Shown piece by piece: positions 34,898-44,112 of a stretch of DNA of 64,000 nucleotides. The DNA lies in NCBI RefSeq assembly GCF_033547095.1, contig NZ_CP137852.1:62001-126000 (forward strand), in the 5' to 3' direction. The position numbers and the translations under genes are program-made. This DNA is from Sediminicoccus rosea. Lineage in GTDB: Bacteria; Pseudomonadota; Alphaproteobacteria; Acetobacterales; Acetobacteraceae. The notes below the pieces were generated by a model. It searched no databases, was not told the DNA's origin, and saw nothing but the letters and a program-made list of their open reading frames with translations. The stretch's first letter is position 1, and each line of letters opens with the position of its first letter.

Positions 34898-35599
34898 ATG
34901 CCGATTCCCCTCCTGCTGCTCCCCGGTCTGCTCTGCGATGCGCGCCTCTGGCGCGATTGCCTGCCCGCAGGCGCCCAACCCCGCATCGCCGACCTGACGC
35001 AGGATGACAGCGTGGGCGCCATGGCCCGCCGCGCGCTGGAGCTGGTCGTGGATGCGCCGCATTTCGCCGTCGCGGGCCTCTCCATGGGCGGCTATGTGGC
35101 GCTGGAAGTCTGGCGCCAGGCGGGCCCGCGCGTGACGCACCTGGCCCTGCTCGACACCTCCGCACGGCCCGATACGCCGGAGCAGACGCAACGCCGGCTC
35201 GACCTCATCGCCCTTTCGGGGCGCGGCGCCTTCAAGGGCGTGACGCCCCGCCTGCTGCCGCTGCTGCTGCATCCCTCCCGCCTCGATGGCCCGCTCGCCG
35301 GCGCGGTGATGGAGATGGCCGAGCGCGTGGGCGTGGAGGGCTTTCTCCGGCAGCAGCGCGCCATCATGGCGCGGCCGGATTCCCGGGGCGACCTGCCGCG
35401 CATCGGCGTGCCCACCCTGGTCGCCTGCGGCGATGCGGATGCGCTGACGCCGCCCGCGCTGCATGACGAGATGGCCGCGCTGATCCCCGGCGCGCGGCAG
35501 GTGAGCTTCGCCGGCTGCGGCCACCTGCCGACGATGGAGGCGCCCGCCCTGGTGCGCGCCGCGCTGGAGGATTGGCTCAGCCCGCCACGCAGCGCGTGA
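34898..35599 (+). CDS. Alpha/beta-fold hydrolase
   Basis: 233 residues. Nucleophile elbow GLSMGG (S62), acid likely in ACGDADALTPP, and His in FAGCGHLPTMEAP. No signal peptide despite the hydrophobic start LLLLPGLLCD, which is the first beta strand (LLPGLLCDARLW). Similar to the 3-oxoadipate enol-lactonase/menH-like group; substrate unknown. Divergent from the helicase gene across 164 bp. Its 3' end overlaps the 3' end of the next minus-strand gene by 23 bp. Confidence 0.85.
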   Translation: MPIPLLLLPGLLCDARLWRDCLPAGAQPRIADLTQDDSVGAMARRALELVVDAPHFAVAGLSMGGYVALEVWRQAGPRVTHLALLDTSARPDTPEQTQRRLDLIALSGRGAFKGVTPRLLPLLLHPSRLDGPLAGAVMEMAERVGVEGFLRQQRAIMARPDSRGDLPRIGVPTLVACGDADALTPPALHDEMAALIPGARQVSFAGCGHLPTMEAPALVRAALEDWLSPPRSA

Positions 35600-35984
35600 C
35601 ATTGGGCTGATCCCGCGCCGGGATGGCGGTGGTGCCCGGCGGGCAGGGCAGTTGGGCGCGGGTGGGCGGCGGCAGGCCCTGGTCCCAGTCGCGCACCGCC
35701 GGGTCGTCACCCAGCCAGCCTGTGCCGGCGGCGCCGATGCCGGGCCCGCGCGTGCAGCGCCCGCGTCCCTGCGGCGTGCCGCCATGCGGGCAGAGGAAGG
35801 CGCGCGCGGAAGCGAGCGCGGCGGCACTCGCGCGCGGGCTGCGCGGCTGGCCCACGGGCCGCGATTCCACCACGCGCCCAGCGCCGCGCGTCTCCGTGCG
35901 GGGGCCGGTCGGGTTGCGCGGCATGTCCTGCGCTGCGGCGGCGCCGCACCAGGTCAGCGCAAGAAGGACGGCGAGGGGGCGCAT
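35577..35984 (-). CDS. Secreted protein, unknown function
   Basis: 135 residues: signal peptide MRPLAVLLALTWCGAAAAQ, then a Pro/Arg/Gly-rich mature part with three Cys and a final CVAG. ATG at 35984 has AGGA nine bases upstream. Mature sequence contains LCPHGGTPQGRGRCTRG and PCPPGTTAIPARDQPN, reminiscent of short cell-envelope proteins, but I recognise no family. Confidence 0.5.
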   Translation of the reverse strand: MRPLAVLLALTWCGAAAAQDMPRNPTGPRTETRGAGRVVESRPVGQPRSPRASAAALASARAFLCPHGGTPQGRGRCTRGPGIGAAGTGWLGDDPAVRDWDQGLPPPTRAQLPCPPGTTAIPARDQPNVTRCVAG

Positions 35985-36144
35985 CTGCGTCCATCCTAGA
36001 GCATGCGCATCCATGATGGGATCAACCGGCGCAGCACCGGCCCGGATCACGCGGGGCCCGATTGCGCTGGACGCATGGCTGCCGCATCCTTCCCATATGG
36101 GAAAATCGGCCGACCCGACACTGCTGCTGGAGCGGTGCCAGTCC

Positions 36145-36939
36145 ATGGGCGGCATGGACTGGGCAGCCGACCGCGTGGCATGGGTGCAGGCCTGCTTCCT
36201 CCTCCTCGTCACCCTGTTGCTCGCAGTGCCGGCGGCGGCCCAGCAGCAGCCGAACAACGCCTGCCGCATGGCCTGCCGCGTCGGCCAGGCCCCGCCCTCG
36301 CCCGACCAGCGGCAATGCCTCGCGCAATGCATGGCGGGCCAGCCGATCACCCGCGACGCGCCGGGCCAGGCGCGGCCCGCCGGTTCGCAGGCGGGCAGCC
36401 CCTCGGCGGCGATGCGACCGCAACAGCCGCCCCCGCAACAGCAACCGCAGCCGCAGCAGCAAGCCAGGGCGCAGCCCAACCCGCCGCAGCAGCAGCGCGG
36501 CCGGGGCGCGGCGCCGCCCCCCGGCTCAGCCCAGGCCGCCAGCCCCGCCGTGCCATCGCCGCAGCCAAGGCCCGGCGCGCTCTACGGCGCCTTCTACATC
36601 GGTATCCCACCCAGCATGAGCTACGGCATCGCGGTCGCGCAGCGGGACCGTTCGCAGGCGCATCGCCTCGCCGAGATCGCCTGCCGCGGCCGGGGCGGCA
36701 ATTGCTCCCTGCAGACAGAGTTCAGCGAGATCTGCGTGGCCGTGATGGAGGGCGTGCGCCGCGCGCCCAGCGCCTTCTTCATGACGAGCGACCCGCGCAC
36801 CTACATCGTGCGCGCCGTCACGCTCGGCAATGCGAGCAACCCCGCCGATGCCGAGCGCAGCGCGCGCGATGCCTGCATGGCGCGCGAGCGCGGCGCGCTC
36901 ACCTGCCGCATCGTGCATGCGGAGTGCGGCGCGCGCTGA
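36145..36939 (+). CDS. Secreted DUF4189 domain protein
   Basis: About 264 residues. An N-terminal signal/membrane segment (VQACFLLLVTLLLAVPAAAQ) is followed by a short Cys-containing stretch (NACRMACRV, QCLAQCMAG). Next comes a 70-residue Gln/Pro-rich linker, then a C-terminal DUF4189 domain: ALYGAFYIGIPPSMSYGIAVAQ, HRLAEIACRGRGGNCSLQTEF, CVAVMEGV. DUF4189 is a small disulfide-rich periplasmic domain of unknown function. ATG at 36145 or 36154 are both possible; an earlier in-frame ATG at 36097 lacks support. Confidence 0.7.
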   Translation: MGGMDWAADRVAWVQACFLLLVTLLLAVPAAAQQQPNNACRMACRVGQAPPSPDQRQCLAQCMAGQPITRDAPGQARPAGSQAGSPSAAMRPQQPPPQQQPQPQQQARAQPNPPQQQRGRGAAPPPGSAQAASPAVPSPQPRPGALYGAFYIGIPPSMSYGIAVAQRDRSQAHRLAEIACRGRGGNCSLQTEFSEICVAVMEGVRRAPSAFFMTSDPRTYIVRAVTLGNASNPADAERSARDACMARERGALTCRIVHAECGAR

Positions 36940-36948
36940 GGCGCGCGC

Positions 36949-37911
36949 TCAGCGCCGCGCCGAGCGGACCAGCTCCGCCAGTTCCCGGTTGAAGCGCGGC
37001 GCATCCTCCCAGAAGGGCGCATGGCCGATGAAGGGAAATTCGCTGAGCCGAGAGCCCGGAATGAGCGCGGCGGTATGCCGCCCCATCGTGATGTCCGAGA
37101 CCTTGTCCAGCACGCCATGCGTCACCAGCACCGGCACATCCACCGTGCGAAGCCGCCCCTCGAAGGTGATGGGCCGGCCCCCCAGGCCGATCCGCACATG
37201 GCGCGGCACCATCATGTTGAAGGAAAGCATCACCTCGAAGTCATTGGCGCTGGGCTGCACTTCGAAGCAGTCGCGCAGGAAGGCGATGGTGGCGGCGATG
37301 GCCGTCGCCGGGTCCGGACTGCCCATCGGGCCCAGGTGGCGCAGCGCGCGGCCATAGCGGGACGTCTCCGCGGTGGAGGAAGTGGCGGCGACCCAGTTCA
37401 TCGCGCCAATGGCGCCCGTGCCGTACTCGGCCACATAGTCGCCCATCAACCGCCCGGCATAGGACCAGCCGACCAGGGTGGGCCGCGCCAGCTGGAGCTG
37501 GTCGATCACCGCCTTCACGTCATCGGCCCAGAGCTTGCTGTTGCGGTAATGCTCGTTGCCGACCGGCTTGTCGCTCATGCCATGGCCGCGCAGATCGAGC
37601 GCCACCATGCGGAAGTCGCGCGCCAGCGCCGGGTCGCGCGTCTGCCGGTCCCAGCAGAGAGCGGCCTGGGCATAGCCGTGCAGGAAGAGGATCGCGGGGC
37701 CCTGCGGGTTGCCATACTCATACGCAGCGAGCGTCAGCCCATCCGGCGTGCGGATGCTGTGCGGGCGATAGGGCAGCGCCGGCCCGGCGGGTGCCGCGGG
37801 CGCCGGCGTTGCGGGGGCCTGGGTCGCGGGGGCTTGGGCGAGCGTGACGCCGCCCGGCAGCGCGGCGGCGGCGGCGAGACCGGCGGTCAGGGTATTGCGG
37901 CGGCTGGGCAT
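36949..37911 (-). CDS. Alpha/beta-fold hydrolase, secreted (haloperoxidase-like)
   Basis: 320 residues. Signal peptide with twin Arg (PSRRNTLTAGLAAAAALPGG), an Ala/Pro linker, then the fold: LFLHGYAQAALCWDRQ, LDLRGHGMSDKP, nucleophile GWSYAGR (S150), VTHGVLDKVSD and the His in PFIGHAPFWEDAPRF. It starts 30 bp after the DppC-like permease of the second ABC operon on the same strand, so it is probably the last gene of that operon. It may hydrolyse the imported compound or its precursor in the periplasm (inference). Confidence 0.85.
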   Translation of the reverse strand: MPSRRNTLTAGLAAAAALPGGVTLAQAPATQAPATPAPAAPAGPALPYRPHSIRTPDGLTLAAYEYGNPQGPAILFLHGYAQAALCWDRQTRDPALARDFRMVALDLRGHGMSDKPVGNEHYRNSKLWADDVKAVIDQLQLARPTLVGWSYAGRLMGDYVAEYGTGAIGAMNWVAATSSTAETSRYGRALRHLGPMGSPDPATAIAATIAFLRDCFEVQPSANDFEVMLSFNMMVPRHVRIGLGGRPITFEGRLRTVDVPVLVTHGVLDKVSDITMGRHTAALIPGSRLSEFPFIGHAPFWEDAPRFNRELAELVRSARR

Positions 37912-37941
37912 GAGCGTCCTCCCTTTGGATTTGGGAGGAGG

Positions 37942-38820
37942 CTAACGCTTCTGGCTCCGCGGATCGAGGGCGTCTCGCAGCCCGTCGCCCACCAGGTTGA
38001 AGGCCAGCACCACCAGGAAGATGGCGAGGCCAGGGAAGATGGCGAGCCAGGGCGCGCTCTCGATGAAGCGCTGCGCCGAATTCAGCATCGAGCCCCAGGA
38101 GGGGTTGGGCGGCTGCTGACCGAGGCCGAGGAAGCTGAGCGAGGCTTCGGCGATGATCGCCTCCGCAATGGCCAGCGTCGCCTGCACCAGCAAGGGCGGC
38201 AGGATGTTGGGCAGCACATGGAGCAGGCCGATGCGCCAGGGCGGGTTGCCCATGGCGCGCGCCGCTTCCACCCAGTCGGTGCTGCGGGCATCGAGCGCCA
38301 TGCCGCGCGCGAGCCGCACGAAGATGGGCGAGGCGGAGATGGCGATGGCGAGCATCGCATTCTCCAGCGCGGGCCCAAGGAAGGCGGCGAGCGCGATCGC
38401 GAGGATCAGGAAGGGAATGGAGAGCATGGCATCGGCCACGCGGCTGATCACCATGTCCATCCACTTGCCGCCGAGCCCCGCCAGCAGCCCGATCGGCACG
38501 CCGATGAGTGCCGCGCCGCCGACCGCGATGACGCCCGCCATGAGGCTGGCGCGCGCGCCGTGCAGCACGCGGCTCAGCACGTCCCGCCCGTTCTCATCGG
38601 TGCCGAAGGGATGCGCCCAGGAGGGCGGCTGGCGCAGGCGGGACCAGCTGGTCTCCAGCGGATCATAGGGCGCGATCCAGGGGGCGAAAACCGCCGCCAC
38701 CACGAAGATGACGACGACGACGAGCCCGAACATGGCGAGCTTGTGCTGCGCGAAGCGCCGCAGCGCGCGGCGGCCGGGGCTCTCGCCCGTCTCGATCGCG
38801 ATCTGTCCGGCGCTGCTCAT
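37942..38820 (-). CDS. ABC transporter permease (DppC-like), second operon
   Basis: 292 residues. OppC-type N-terminus (RRFAQHKLAMFGLVVVVIFVVAAVFAPW), loop HPFGTDENGRDVLSRVLHGARASL, coupling segment STDWVEAARAMGNPPWRIGLLHVLPN. Overlaps the DppB-like gene by four bases (ATGA). Confidence 0.92.
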   Translation of the reverse strand: MSSAGQIAIETGESPGRRALRRFAQHKLAMFGLVVVVIFVVAAVFAPWIAPYDPLETSWSRLRQPPSWAHPFGTDENGRDVLSRVLHGARASLMAGVIAVGGAALIGVPIGLLAGLGGKWMDMVISRVADAMLSIPFLILAIALAAFLGPALENAMLAIAISASPIFVRLARGMALDARSTDWVEAARAMGNPPWRIGLLHVLPNILPPLLVQATLAIAEAIIAEASLSFLGLGQQPPNPSWGSMLNSAQRFIESAPWLAIFPGLAIFLVVLAFNLVGDGLRDALDPRSQKR

Positions 38821-39764
38821 GCGGTTCGCAGCCTAGGATTGATGGCCATGTAGAGCATGTCGGCGATCAGGCTGAGGGTCACGAAGATCAGCGCGGTGGC
38901 CATCACCACGCCCTGCACCACCGGGTAGTCGCGGTTGAACACCGCATCCACCACGAGCTTGCCGAAGCCGGGGATGGAGAAGATCTGCTCGGTCAGCACG
39001 GCGCCCGCCAGCAGGCGGCCGAACTCGATGGTGCCAAGCGTCACCACCGGAATCAGCGCGTTCCGCAGCGCATGCTTGCCGACCACGAATTTCTCGGAAA
39101 GGCCCTTGGCCCGCGCGGTCCGCACGTAATCCTGGCTGAGCGCGCCCAGCATGGCGGCGCGGGTGTGGCGCATCAGCACGGAGGCCACGCCGGTGCCGAG
39201 CACGAAGGCCGGCATGATGGTCGTCTCCAGGCTCATCACCGGGTCTTCCCAGAGCGGCACATAGCCGCTGGGCGGCAGCCAGCCGAGCTGCACGGAGAAC
39301 AGCAGGATCATCATGATGCCGAGCCAGAAATTCGGCATGGAGATGCCGAAGAGGGCGATGCCGTTGATCGCCCAATCCGCTGGCCGGTCACGCCAGACGG
39401 CGCTCAGCACGCCGCAGGGCACGCCAATGACCACGCCGATGACGAAGCTCATCGCCGCCAGCTGGAAGGTGACCGGCAGCTTCTCCAGGATCAGCTCGCC
39501 CACCGGCATGCGGATGCGCCAGGAGAAGCCGAAATCCCCATGCAGCACGCGCCAGAGCCAGTGCAGGTATTGCTCCACCAGCGGCCGGTCGAGCATGAGT
39601 TCGGCGCGGATCTGCGCCAGCACCTGCGGGTCGCCCCGCTCCTCCCCCGCCAGGATCAGCGCGGGGTCGCCAGGCATCAGCTGCTGCAGCCCGAAGACCA
39701 GCACCGAGAGGATGAGCAGCGTCGGGATCACCTGCCCGAGGCGGCGGAGGAGCCAGAGCCACAT
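38817..39764 (-). CDS. ABC transporter permease (DppB-like), second operon
   Basis: 315 residues, about six membrane segments. Opening WLLRRLGQVIPTLLILSVLVFGLQQLMPGDPA is typical of DppB. Coupling loop SQDYVRTARAKGLSEKFVVGKHALRNALIPV. Follows the binding-protein gene by four bases and overlaps the DppC-like gene. Confidence 0.92.
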   Translation of the reverse strand: MWLWLLRRLGQVIPTLLILSVLVFGLQQLMPGDPALILAGEERGDPQVLAQIRAELMLDRPLVEQYLHWLWRVLHGDFGFSWRIRMPVGELILEKLPVTFQLAAMSFVIGVVIGVPCGVLSAVWRDRPADWAINGIALFGISMPNFWLGIMMILLFSVQLGWLPPSGYVPLWEDPVMSLETTIMPAFVLGTGVASVLMRHTRAAMLGALSQDYVRTARAKGLSEKFVVGKHALRNALIPVVTLGTIEFGRLLAGAVLTEQIFSIPGFGKLVVDAVFNRDYPVVQGVVMATALIFVTLSLIADMLYMAINPRLRTA

Positions 39765-39768
39765 GATG

Positions 39769-41283
39769 CTATTGCAGGCGCATGCCCTGCGGGCGGATCA
39801 GGCCGTCGGGCACGCTGACGAAGCCGTTGAGCCGCGCCGTGTGCGCCACGATGTTCTTGCGATGCCACAGGTAGATGCGGTGGCGGTCCTGCCGGAAGGC
39901 GATCTGGTAGGCCTGGGCATAGAGCGCGCGGCGGGCATCCGCACTGGGCTCGATGCGGGCGGCATCCAGCAGGCGGTCCACCTCGGGGTTGCTGTAGCGC
40001 CCGTCATTCTGCGCGCCGCGCGAATGGGTGAAGGCCCAGAAATTGCCGTCGATGTCCACGCGGCCGGACCAGGCGACGAGATACAGCTCGAACTCGCCGC
40101 GCGTCGCGGCCTGCAGCGAGGTGGCGAATTCCGTCGCGTTCAGGCGCAGCTCGAAGCCGGCTTCGCGCACCATGGCCTGGATCACCTCGCCCACCTGGCG
40201 GAGATCGGGGTTGTTCGGCACGGTCATTTCCACGCGCACCGGCGTGGTCACGCCCGCCTCGCGCAGCAGGGCGCGGGCGCGCTCGATGTTGCGCGGCTCG
40301 GGGCGGAAGTCGCGGATGTGCATGGGGTTGGCCGGCGGCACGGGCTGGGCCGTGGGCGCGAACATCCCCTCATAGACCACGCGGTTCACCGCATCGCGAT
40401 CAATGGCGAGTTCGAAGGCCTCGCGCACGCGGGCATTCTGGCCGATCGGCGTCTGCGCGCGCGCGCCATTGCCGGTGTTGATGGTGATGCCCTGGTAGCC
40501 CAGCTCATCGCTGATGGAGAGGCGCAGACGGCTGTTGCGGCGCACCGCCGGCACGTCATCGGGGTCGATGGTCTGCACCATCTCGAGCGCGCCGGATTGC
40601 AGGTTGGCGAGGCGCACCGTGCTATCCGGGATCGGCAGGTAGGTGATGCGGTTCAGGTGGATGGCGCCGGCATTCCAGTAGTCCGGGAAGCGCTCCACCA
40701 CGATGCGGTCCTGTGCCACGCGCTCGACGAAGCGGAAGGGACCGGCGCAGACCGGGCGGTTGCCGAAATTGCGGCCGGCGGCCTCAGCGGCGCGCGGGCT
40801 GACGATCATGCCGGCACGGTCGGTGAGCTGGCTGAGGAAAGGGGCGGAGGGCGCCGTCAGCTTGATGCGGATCTGCGTCGGGCTCACCACCTCCATCGCC
40901 TCGATGGTGTTGATCTCGCTGCGGCGGAAGCTGCCCTGCATCGTCAGGTGGCGGTTCAGGCTGTAGCGCACGGCCTCGGCGTCCATCACCTCGCCATCAT
41001 GGAAGCGCACGCCCTCGCGCAGCGTGATGAGCAGGGTGCGCGGGTCCTCCCAGGTATAGCCGGTGGCGAGCTGGGGGACGATTTCCAGCTTGTCGTTGAT
41101 GTCGAAGAGCTTGTCGCAGAGGCTCGCGAAGACGATGCGGCCGACGAAGGTGCGCGCGAGCGTGGGGTCGAGGATGTCGGGATCCTCGCGCAGCCCGATG
41201 CGGAGGTTTTGGGCCTGCGCCTCGGCGATGCCGGCGGAGAGGCCGATGGCGGCGCAGGCGGCCAGAAGGATGCGGCGGATCAT
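39769..41283 (-). CDS. Peptide-type ABC transporter substrate-binding protein, second operon
   Basis: 504-residue SBP_bac_5 protein. Signal peptide MIRRILLAACAAIGLSAGIAEA, mature start QNLRIGLREDPDILDPTLARTFVGRIV, family marker LATGYTWEDPRTLLITLREGVRFHDGEVMDAEAVRYSL near residues 70-105. The ATG at 41283 overlaps the stop of the upstream ATPase gene. An unusual order: here the binding protein comes after the two ATPase genes. Ligand unknown. Confidence 0.92.
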   Translation of the reverse strand: MIRRILLAACAAIGLSAGIAEAQAQNLRIGLREDPDILDPTLARTFVGRIVFASLCDKLFDINDKLEIVPQLATGYTWEDPRTLLITLREGVRFHDGEVMDAEAVRYSLNRHLTMQGSFRRSEINTIEAMEVVSPTQIRIKLTAPSAPFLSQLTDRAGMIVSPRAAEAAGRNFGNRPVCAGPFRFVERVAQDRIVVERFPDYWNAGAIHLNRITYLPIPDSTVRLANLQSGALEMVQTIDPDDVPAVRRNSRLRLSISDELGYQGITINTGNGARAQTPIGQNARVREAFELAIDRDAVNRVVYEGMFAPTAQPVPPANPMHIRDFRPEPRNIERARALLREAGVTTPVRVEMTVPNNPDLRQVGEVIQAMVREAGFELRLNATEFATSLQAATRGEFELYLVAWSGRVDIDGNFWAFTHSRGAQNDGRYSNPEVDRLLDAARIEPSADARRALYAQAYQIAFRQDRHRIYLWHRKNIVAHTARLNGFVSVPDGLIRPQGMRLQ

Positions 41284-42308
41284 GCGGGTTGCTCCGTGAA
41301 GAAGGCTTGCAGTCGGGCGAGGCGCTGATCGGCCGCGGCCTCGCGGATCGGGGTGGCGGCGGGCAGGCTCTCCTGCAGGTGGCAGGCGGCGCGGTGCGCT
41401 TCGCCTTGCAGAAGCGGAACCTGCTCGCGGCACAGGTCCTGGGCGAAGGGGCAGCGCGTGTGGAAGCGGCAGCCCGGGGGCGGCGAGACGGGCGAGGGCA
41501 CGTCGCCCTCCAGCAGCTTGGCCGTGCTGCCCTGGCCCGGCACGGCGGCGAGCAGCGCGCGGGTGTAGGGGTGGCGCGGCGCGTGGAACAGCGTCTCAGC
41601 CGGGCCCTGCTCCACCACCTGGCCCAGATACATCACCGCCACCTCATCCGCGATCTGCCGCACCACGCCGAGATCGTGGCTGATCAGCACGAAGGTGAGG
41701 CCGAGGTCGCGGATCAGGTCGCCCAGGAGGTTCACCACTTGCGCCTGGACGGACACATCCAGCGCGGAGACGGGCTCGTCGCCAATGATCAGGCGCGGCT
41801 CGCTCGCCAGCGCGCGAGCAATGGCGATGCGTTGCCGCTGCCCGCCGCTGAACTCATGCGGCCAGCGGCGCGCCAGTTCGGGGCGCAGGCCCACGCGCTC
41901 CAGCAGCTCCGCGACGCGCGCGCGCTCGCGGCCGCGATGCAGCTTGTGCAGGATCAGGGGCTCGGTGATCGCCGCCTCGACCGTCATGCGCGGATCGAGA
42001 CTGGCGAAGGGGTCCTGGAAGATGAGCTGCATCTCGCGCCGCTTGGCGCGCAGCGCCGCCGGGGAGAGGGCCAGCACATCCTCGCCATCGAAGCGCAGCT
42101 GGCCTGAATCGGGCTCGATCAGCCGCAGCAGCAGGCGGCCAAGGGTGGATTTGCCGCAGCCGCTCTCGCCCACGATGGCGAGCACGCGGCCACGCGGCAC
42201 GGCAAGCGAGACGCCATCCACCGCGCGCACCGCGCCGCGCATGCGGCCGAGGCTGTCGCGGAAGGGGAAGTGCTTCACCAGCCCCTGCGCTTCCAGAAGC
42301 GGGGTCAT
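41280..42308 (-). CDS. ABC transporter ATP-binding protein (DppF-like), second operon
   Basis: 342 residues. Walker A GESGCGKS, IFQDPFASLDPRM, signature FSGGQRQRIAIARAL, Walker B LIIGDEPVSALD, switch LISHDL, and the C-terminal Cys extension CRFHTRCPFAQDLC. ATG at 42308 overlaps the stop of the DppD-like gene; an open extension upstream is in the preceding gene's coding region and is not used. Confidence 0.92.
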   Translation of the reverse strand: MTPLLEAQGLVKHFPFRDSLGRMRGAVRAVDGVSLAVPRGRVLAIVGESGCGKSTLGRLLLRLIEPDSGQLRFDGEDVLALSPAALRAKRREMQLIFQDPFASLDPRMTVEAAITEPLILHKLHRGRERARVAELLERVGLRPELARRWPHEFSGGQRQRIAIARALASEPRLIIGDEPVSALDVSVQAQVVNLLGDLIRDLGLTFVLISHDLGVVRQIADEVAVMYLGQVVEQGPAETLFHAPRHPYTRALLAAVPGQGSTAKLLEGDVPSPVSPPPGCRFHTRCPFAQDLCREQVPLLQGEAHRAACHLQESLPAATPIREAAADQRLARLQAFFTEQPA

Positions 42309-43270
42309 GCCGCGAGCACCTGATCCAGCGGCGCGCGATGGCACGCCACCAGATGGCCAGGCGTCACCTCGGCCAGCGGCGGCAAGGCCTCGCAGGCGGC
42401 GATGGCGAAGGGGCAGCGCGGCGCGAAGCGGCAGCCGGGCGGCGGGCTGCGGAGATCGGGCACCGTGCCCTCGATGGAAGCGAGGCGCGCGCGGCGCGAA
42501 TCCAGGCGGGGTGCCGCGCCCAGCAGGCCGATGGTGTAGGGATGCTCGGGCCGGGCGAACAGCTCCGCGGCGGGAGCGCGCTCGGCGAGGCGCCCGGCAT
42601 ACATCACCGCCACCTCATCGGCATGGTCGCGCACCACGCCGAGATCATGGGTGATGAGCACCACTGCCGTGCCGGTCTCGCGCTTCAGTTCGTCCAGCAG
42701 GGCCAGGATTTGGGCCTGGACCGTGACATCCAGCGCGGTGGTCGGCTCGTCTGCGATCAGCAGCTTGGGTTTGCAGGCCAGCGCGATGGCAATCATCACG
42801 CGCTGCCGCATCCCGCCCGAGAGCTGGTGCGGATACTGCTTCGCGCGCCGCGCCGCCTCGGGGATGCGCACGCGCTCCAGCATGGCGATGGCGCGGTCCA
42901 TGGCATCGCGCGCATTCAGCCCCTCATGCAGGCGCAGCGCCTCGGCCACCTGCTCGCCCGCGGTGAAGGCGGGGTTCAGGCTGGTCATCGGCTCCTGGAA
43001 GATCATGGCGAGGTCGCGCCCGCGCGCGGCGCGCTGGCCCGCCGGCGTCAGCGGCTGGCCAGCCAGGCTGAGGCGGCCCGAGACCTCCGCATTCTCCGCC
43101 AGCAATCCCAGGATGGCGAGGGCGGTGGCCGACTTGCCGCAGCCGCTCTCCCCAACGATGGCGAGCGTGCGGCCCGGAGCCACCGCGAAGGAGAGGCCAT
43201 CCACCGCGCGCACCACGCCGCGCTCCGTGTGGAAATCAATGCAGAGTCCGTCCACCTCCAGCGCGTTCAT
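42305..43270 (-). CDS. ABC transporter ATP-binding protein (DppD-like), second operon
   Basis: 321 residues. Walker A GESGCGKS, IFQEPMTSLNPAF, signature [15 protein letters not shown], Walker [20 protein letters not shown]-terminal CRFAPRCPFAIAAC. ATG at 43270 overlaps the stop of the DUF1028 gene (ATGA), tying that gene to the transporter. Confidence 0.92.
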   Translation of the reverse strand: MNALEVDGLCIDFHTERGVVRAVDGLSFAVAPGRTLAIVGESGCGKSATALAILGLLAENAEVSGRLSLAGQPLTPAGQRAARGRDLAMIFQEPMTSLNPAFTAGEQVAEALRLHEGLNARDAMDRAIAMLERVRIPEAARRAKQYPHQLSGGMRQRVMIAIALACKPKLLIADEPTTALDVTVQAQILALLDELKRETGTAVVLITHDLGVVRDHADEVAVMYAGRLAERAPAAELFARPEHPYTIGLLGAAPRLDSRRARLASIEGTVPDLRSPPPGCRFAPRCPFAIAACEALPPLAEVTPGHLVACHRAPLDQVLAA

Positions 43271-43968
43271 GCCACCCCCGCCGCCTTGAGCGCCGCGTTG
43301 ATCACGTTCCGGTCGAAAACGCCAGGATGGTCCGCCCCCGGCAGGAAGCGCCGGAAATGCACGAAGCGCTGCTGCGCCACCCCATGCAGGCGGCGGAGTT
43401 CGGCCAGCGGGTCGGCATGGTCGTCCACACGCAGGTCGAGATCGGGATAGGGGTCGTTCGAGGTGACGACCAGCGCGGCCGATTGCTTGCCACGCGCATC
43501 GCCGCCCGCCGCCTCGCCCGCTTCCATCGCCTGGATCAGGCGCAGCGCCAGCGGCAGATGCGGCGCCGCGAGGAAGGCGGCCAGCGTGTCCTCGACCACG
43601 CGCGGGCCCGCCAGCATGTTGCCGGCGACCGAGACATTCTCCGCCCGCACCGCGCCGCACCAGGGCACGCAATCGGCGCCGGTGTGCTGGGCCATGCGGC
43701 CATCGGCGGCAAGGATGTGGCATTGACGCGATTCGCGCCCGGCATCGGCGGCGAGCAGGGCGTCCAGCGCCGCTTGCGGCGCCATGCCCGCGCGGAGCGC
43801 ATCCAGGCCACGCGGCGCGTAGAGCGGGTTGATCAGCGCCTGTGTGGCCAGCGCGCCCAGTCCGCCCTCGGCGCGCGGGCAGAGCGCACCCATCGCGAAG
43901 AAGCGCGTGGCGACGATGACGCCCAATTCTCCGCTCTGCGGATCGCGGGCGAGGAGGGACCAGGTCAT
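43267..43968 (-). CDS. DUF1028 Ntn-hydrolase-like protein
   Basis: 233 residues of the DUF1028 family, predicted to share the Ntn-hydrolase fold. The start MTWSLLARDPQSGELGVIVATRFFAMGALCP aligns with the family's usual MTFSIVARD opening, so ATG 43968 is preferred over 43980 or 44004. Later: GADCVPWCGAVRAENVSVAGNML and DDHADPLAELRRLH. First gene of the second Dpp-type operon and coupled to it by overlap. Inference: an intracellular amidase or peptidase acting on the imported compound. Confidence 0.85.
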   Translation of the reverse strand: MTWSLLARDPQSGELGVIVATRFFAMGALCPRAEGGLGALATQALINPLYAPRGLDALRAGMAPQAALDALLAADAGRESRQCHILAADGRMAQHTGADCVPWCGAVRAENVSVAGNMLAGPRVVEDTLAAFLAAPHLPLALRLIQAMEAGEAAGGDARGKQSAALVVTSNDPYPDLDLRVDDHADPLAELRRLHGVAQQRFVHFRRFLPGADHPGVFDRNVINAALKAAGVA

Positions 43969-44067
43969 GGCAGGCGTCATGCGGCGGCACGCCGCGGCAT
44001 GCAAGGGGCGCCCCCGGGGCCCCGCACGTCAGCCCTGCCCCGCTGCCCGCGAAAGCGGCGATTGCCG

Positions 44068-44100
44068 GCCCTGGCTGCGCCCCCGGCGCGCAGCCAGGGC
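44068..44100 (-). terminator. 13-bp perfect hairpin downstream of hppD
   Basis: Arms GCCCTGGCTGCGC (44068-44080) and GCGCAGCCAGGGC (44088-44100), 7-nt loop, 12 bp after the hppD stop. No T run follows on either strand; it may be a transcript-stabilising end or a GC-type terminator. It separates hppD from the DUF1028-led operon. Confidence 0.5.
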
Positions 44101-44112
44101 GGCCGCCCGGCG

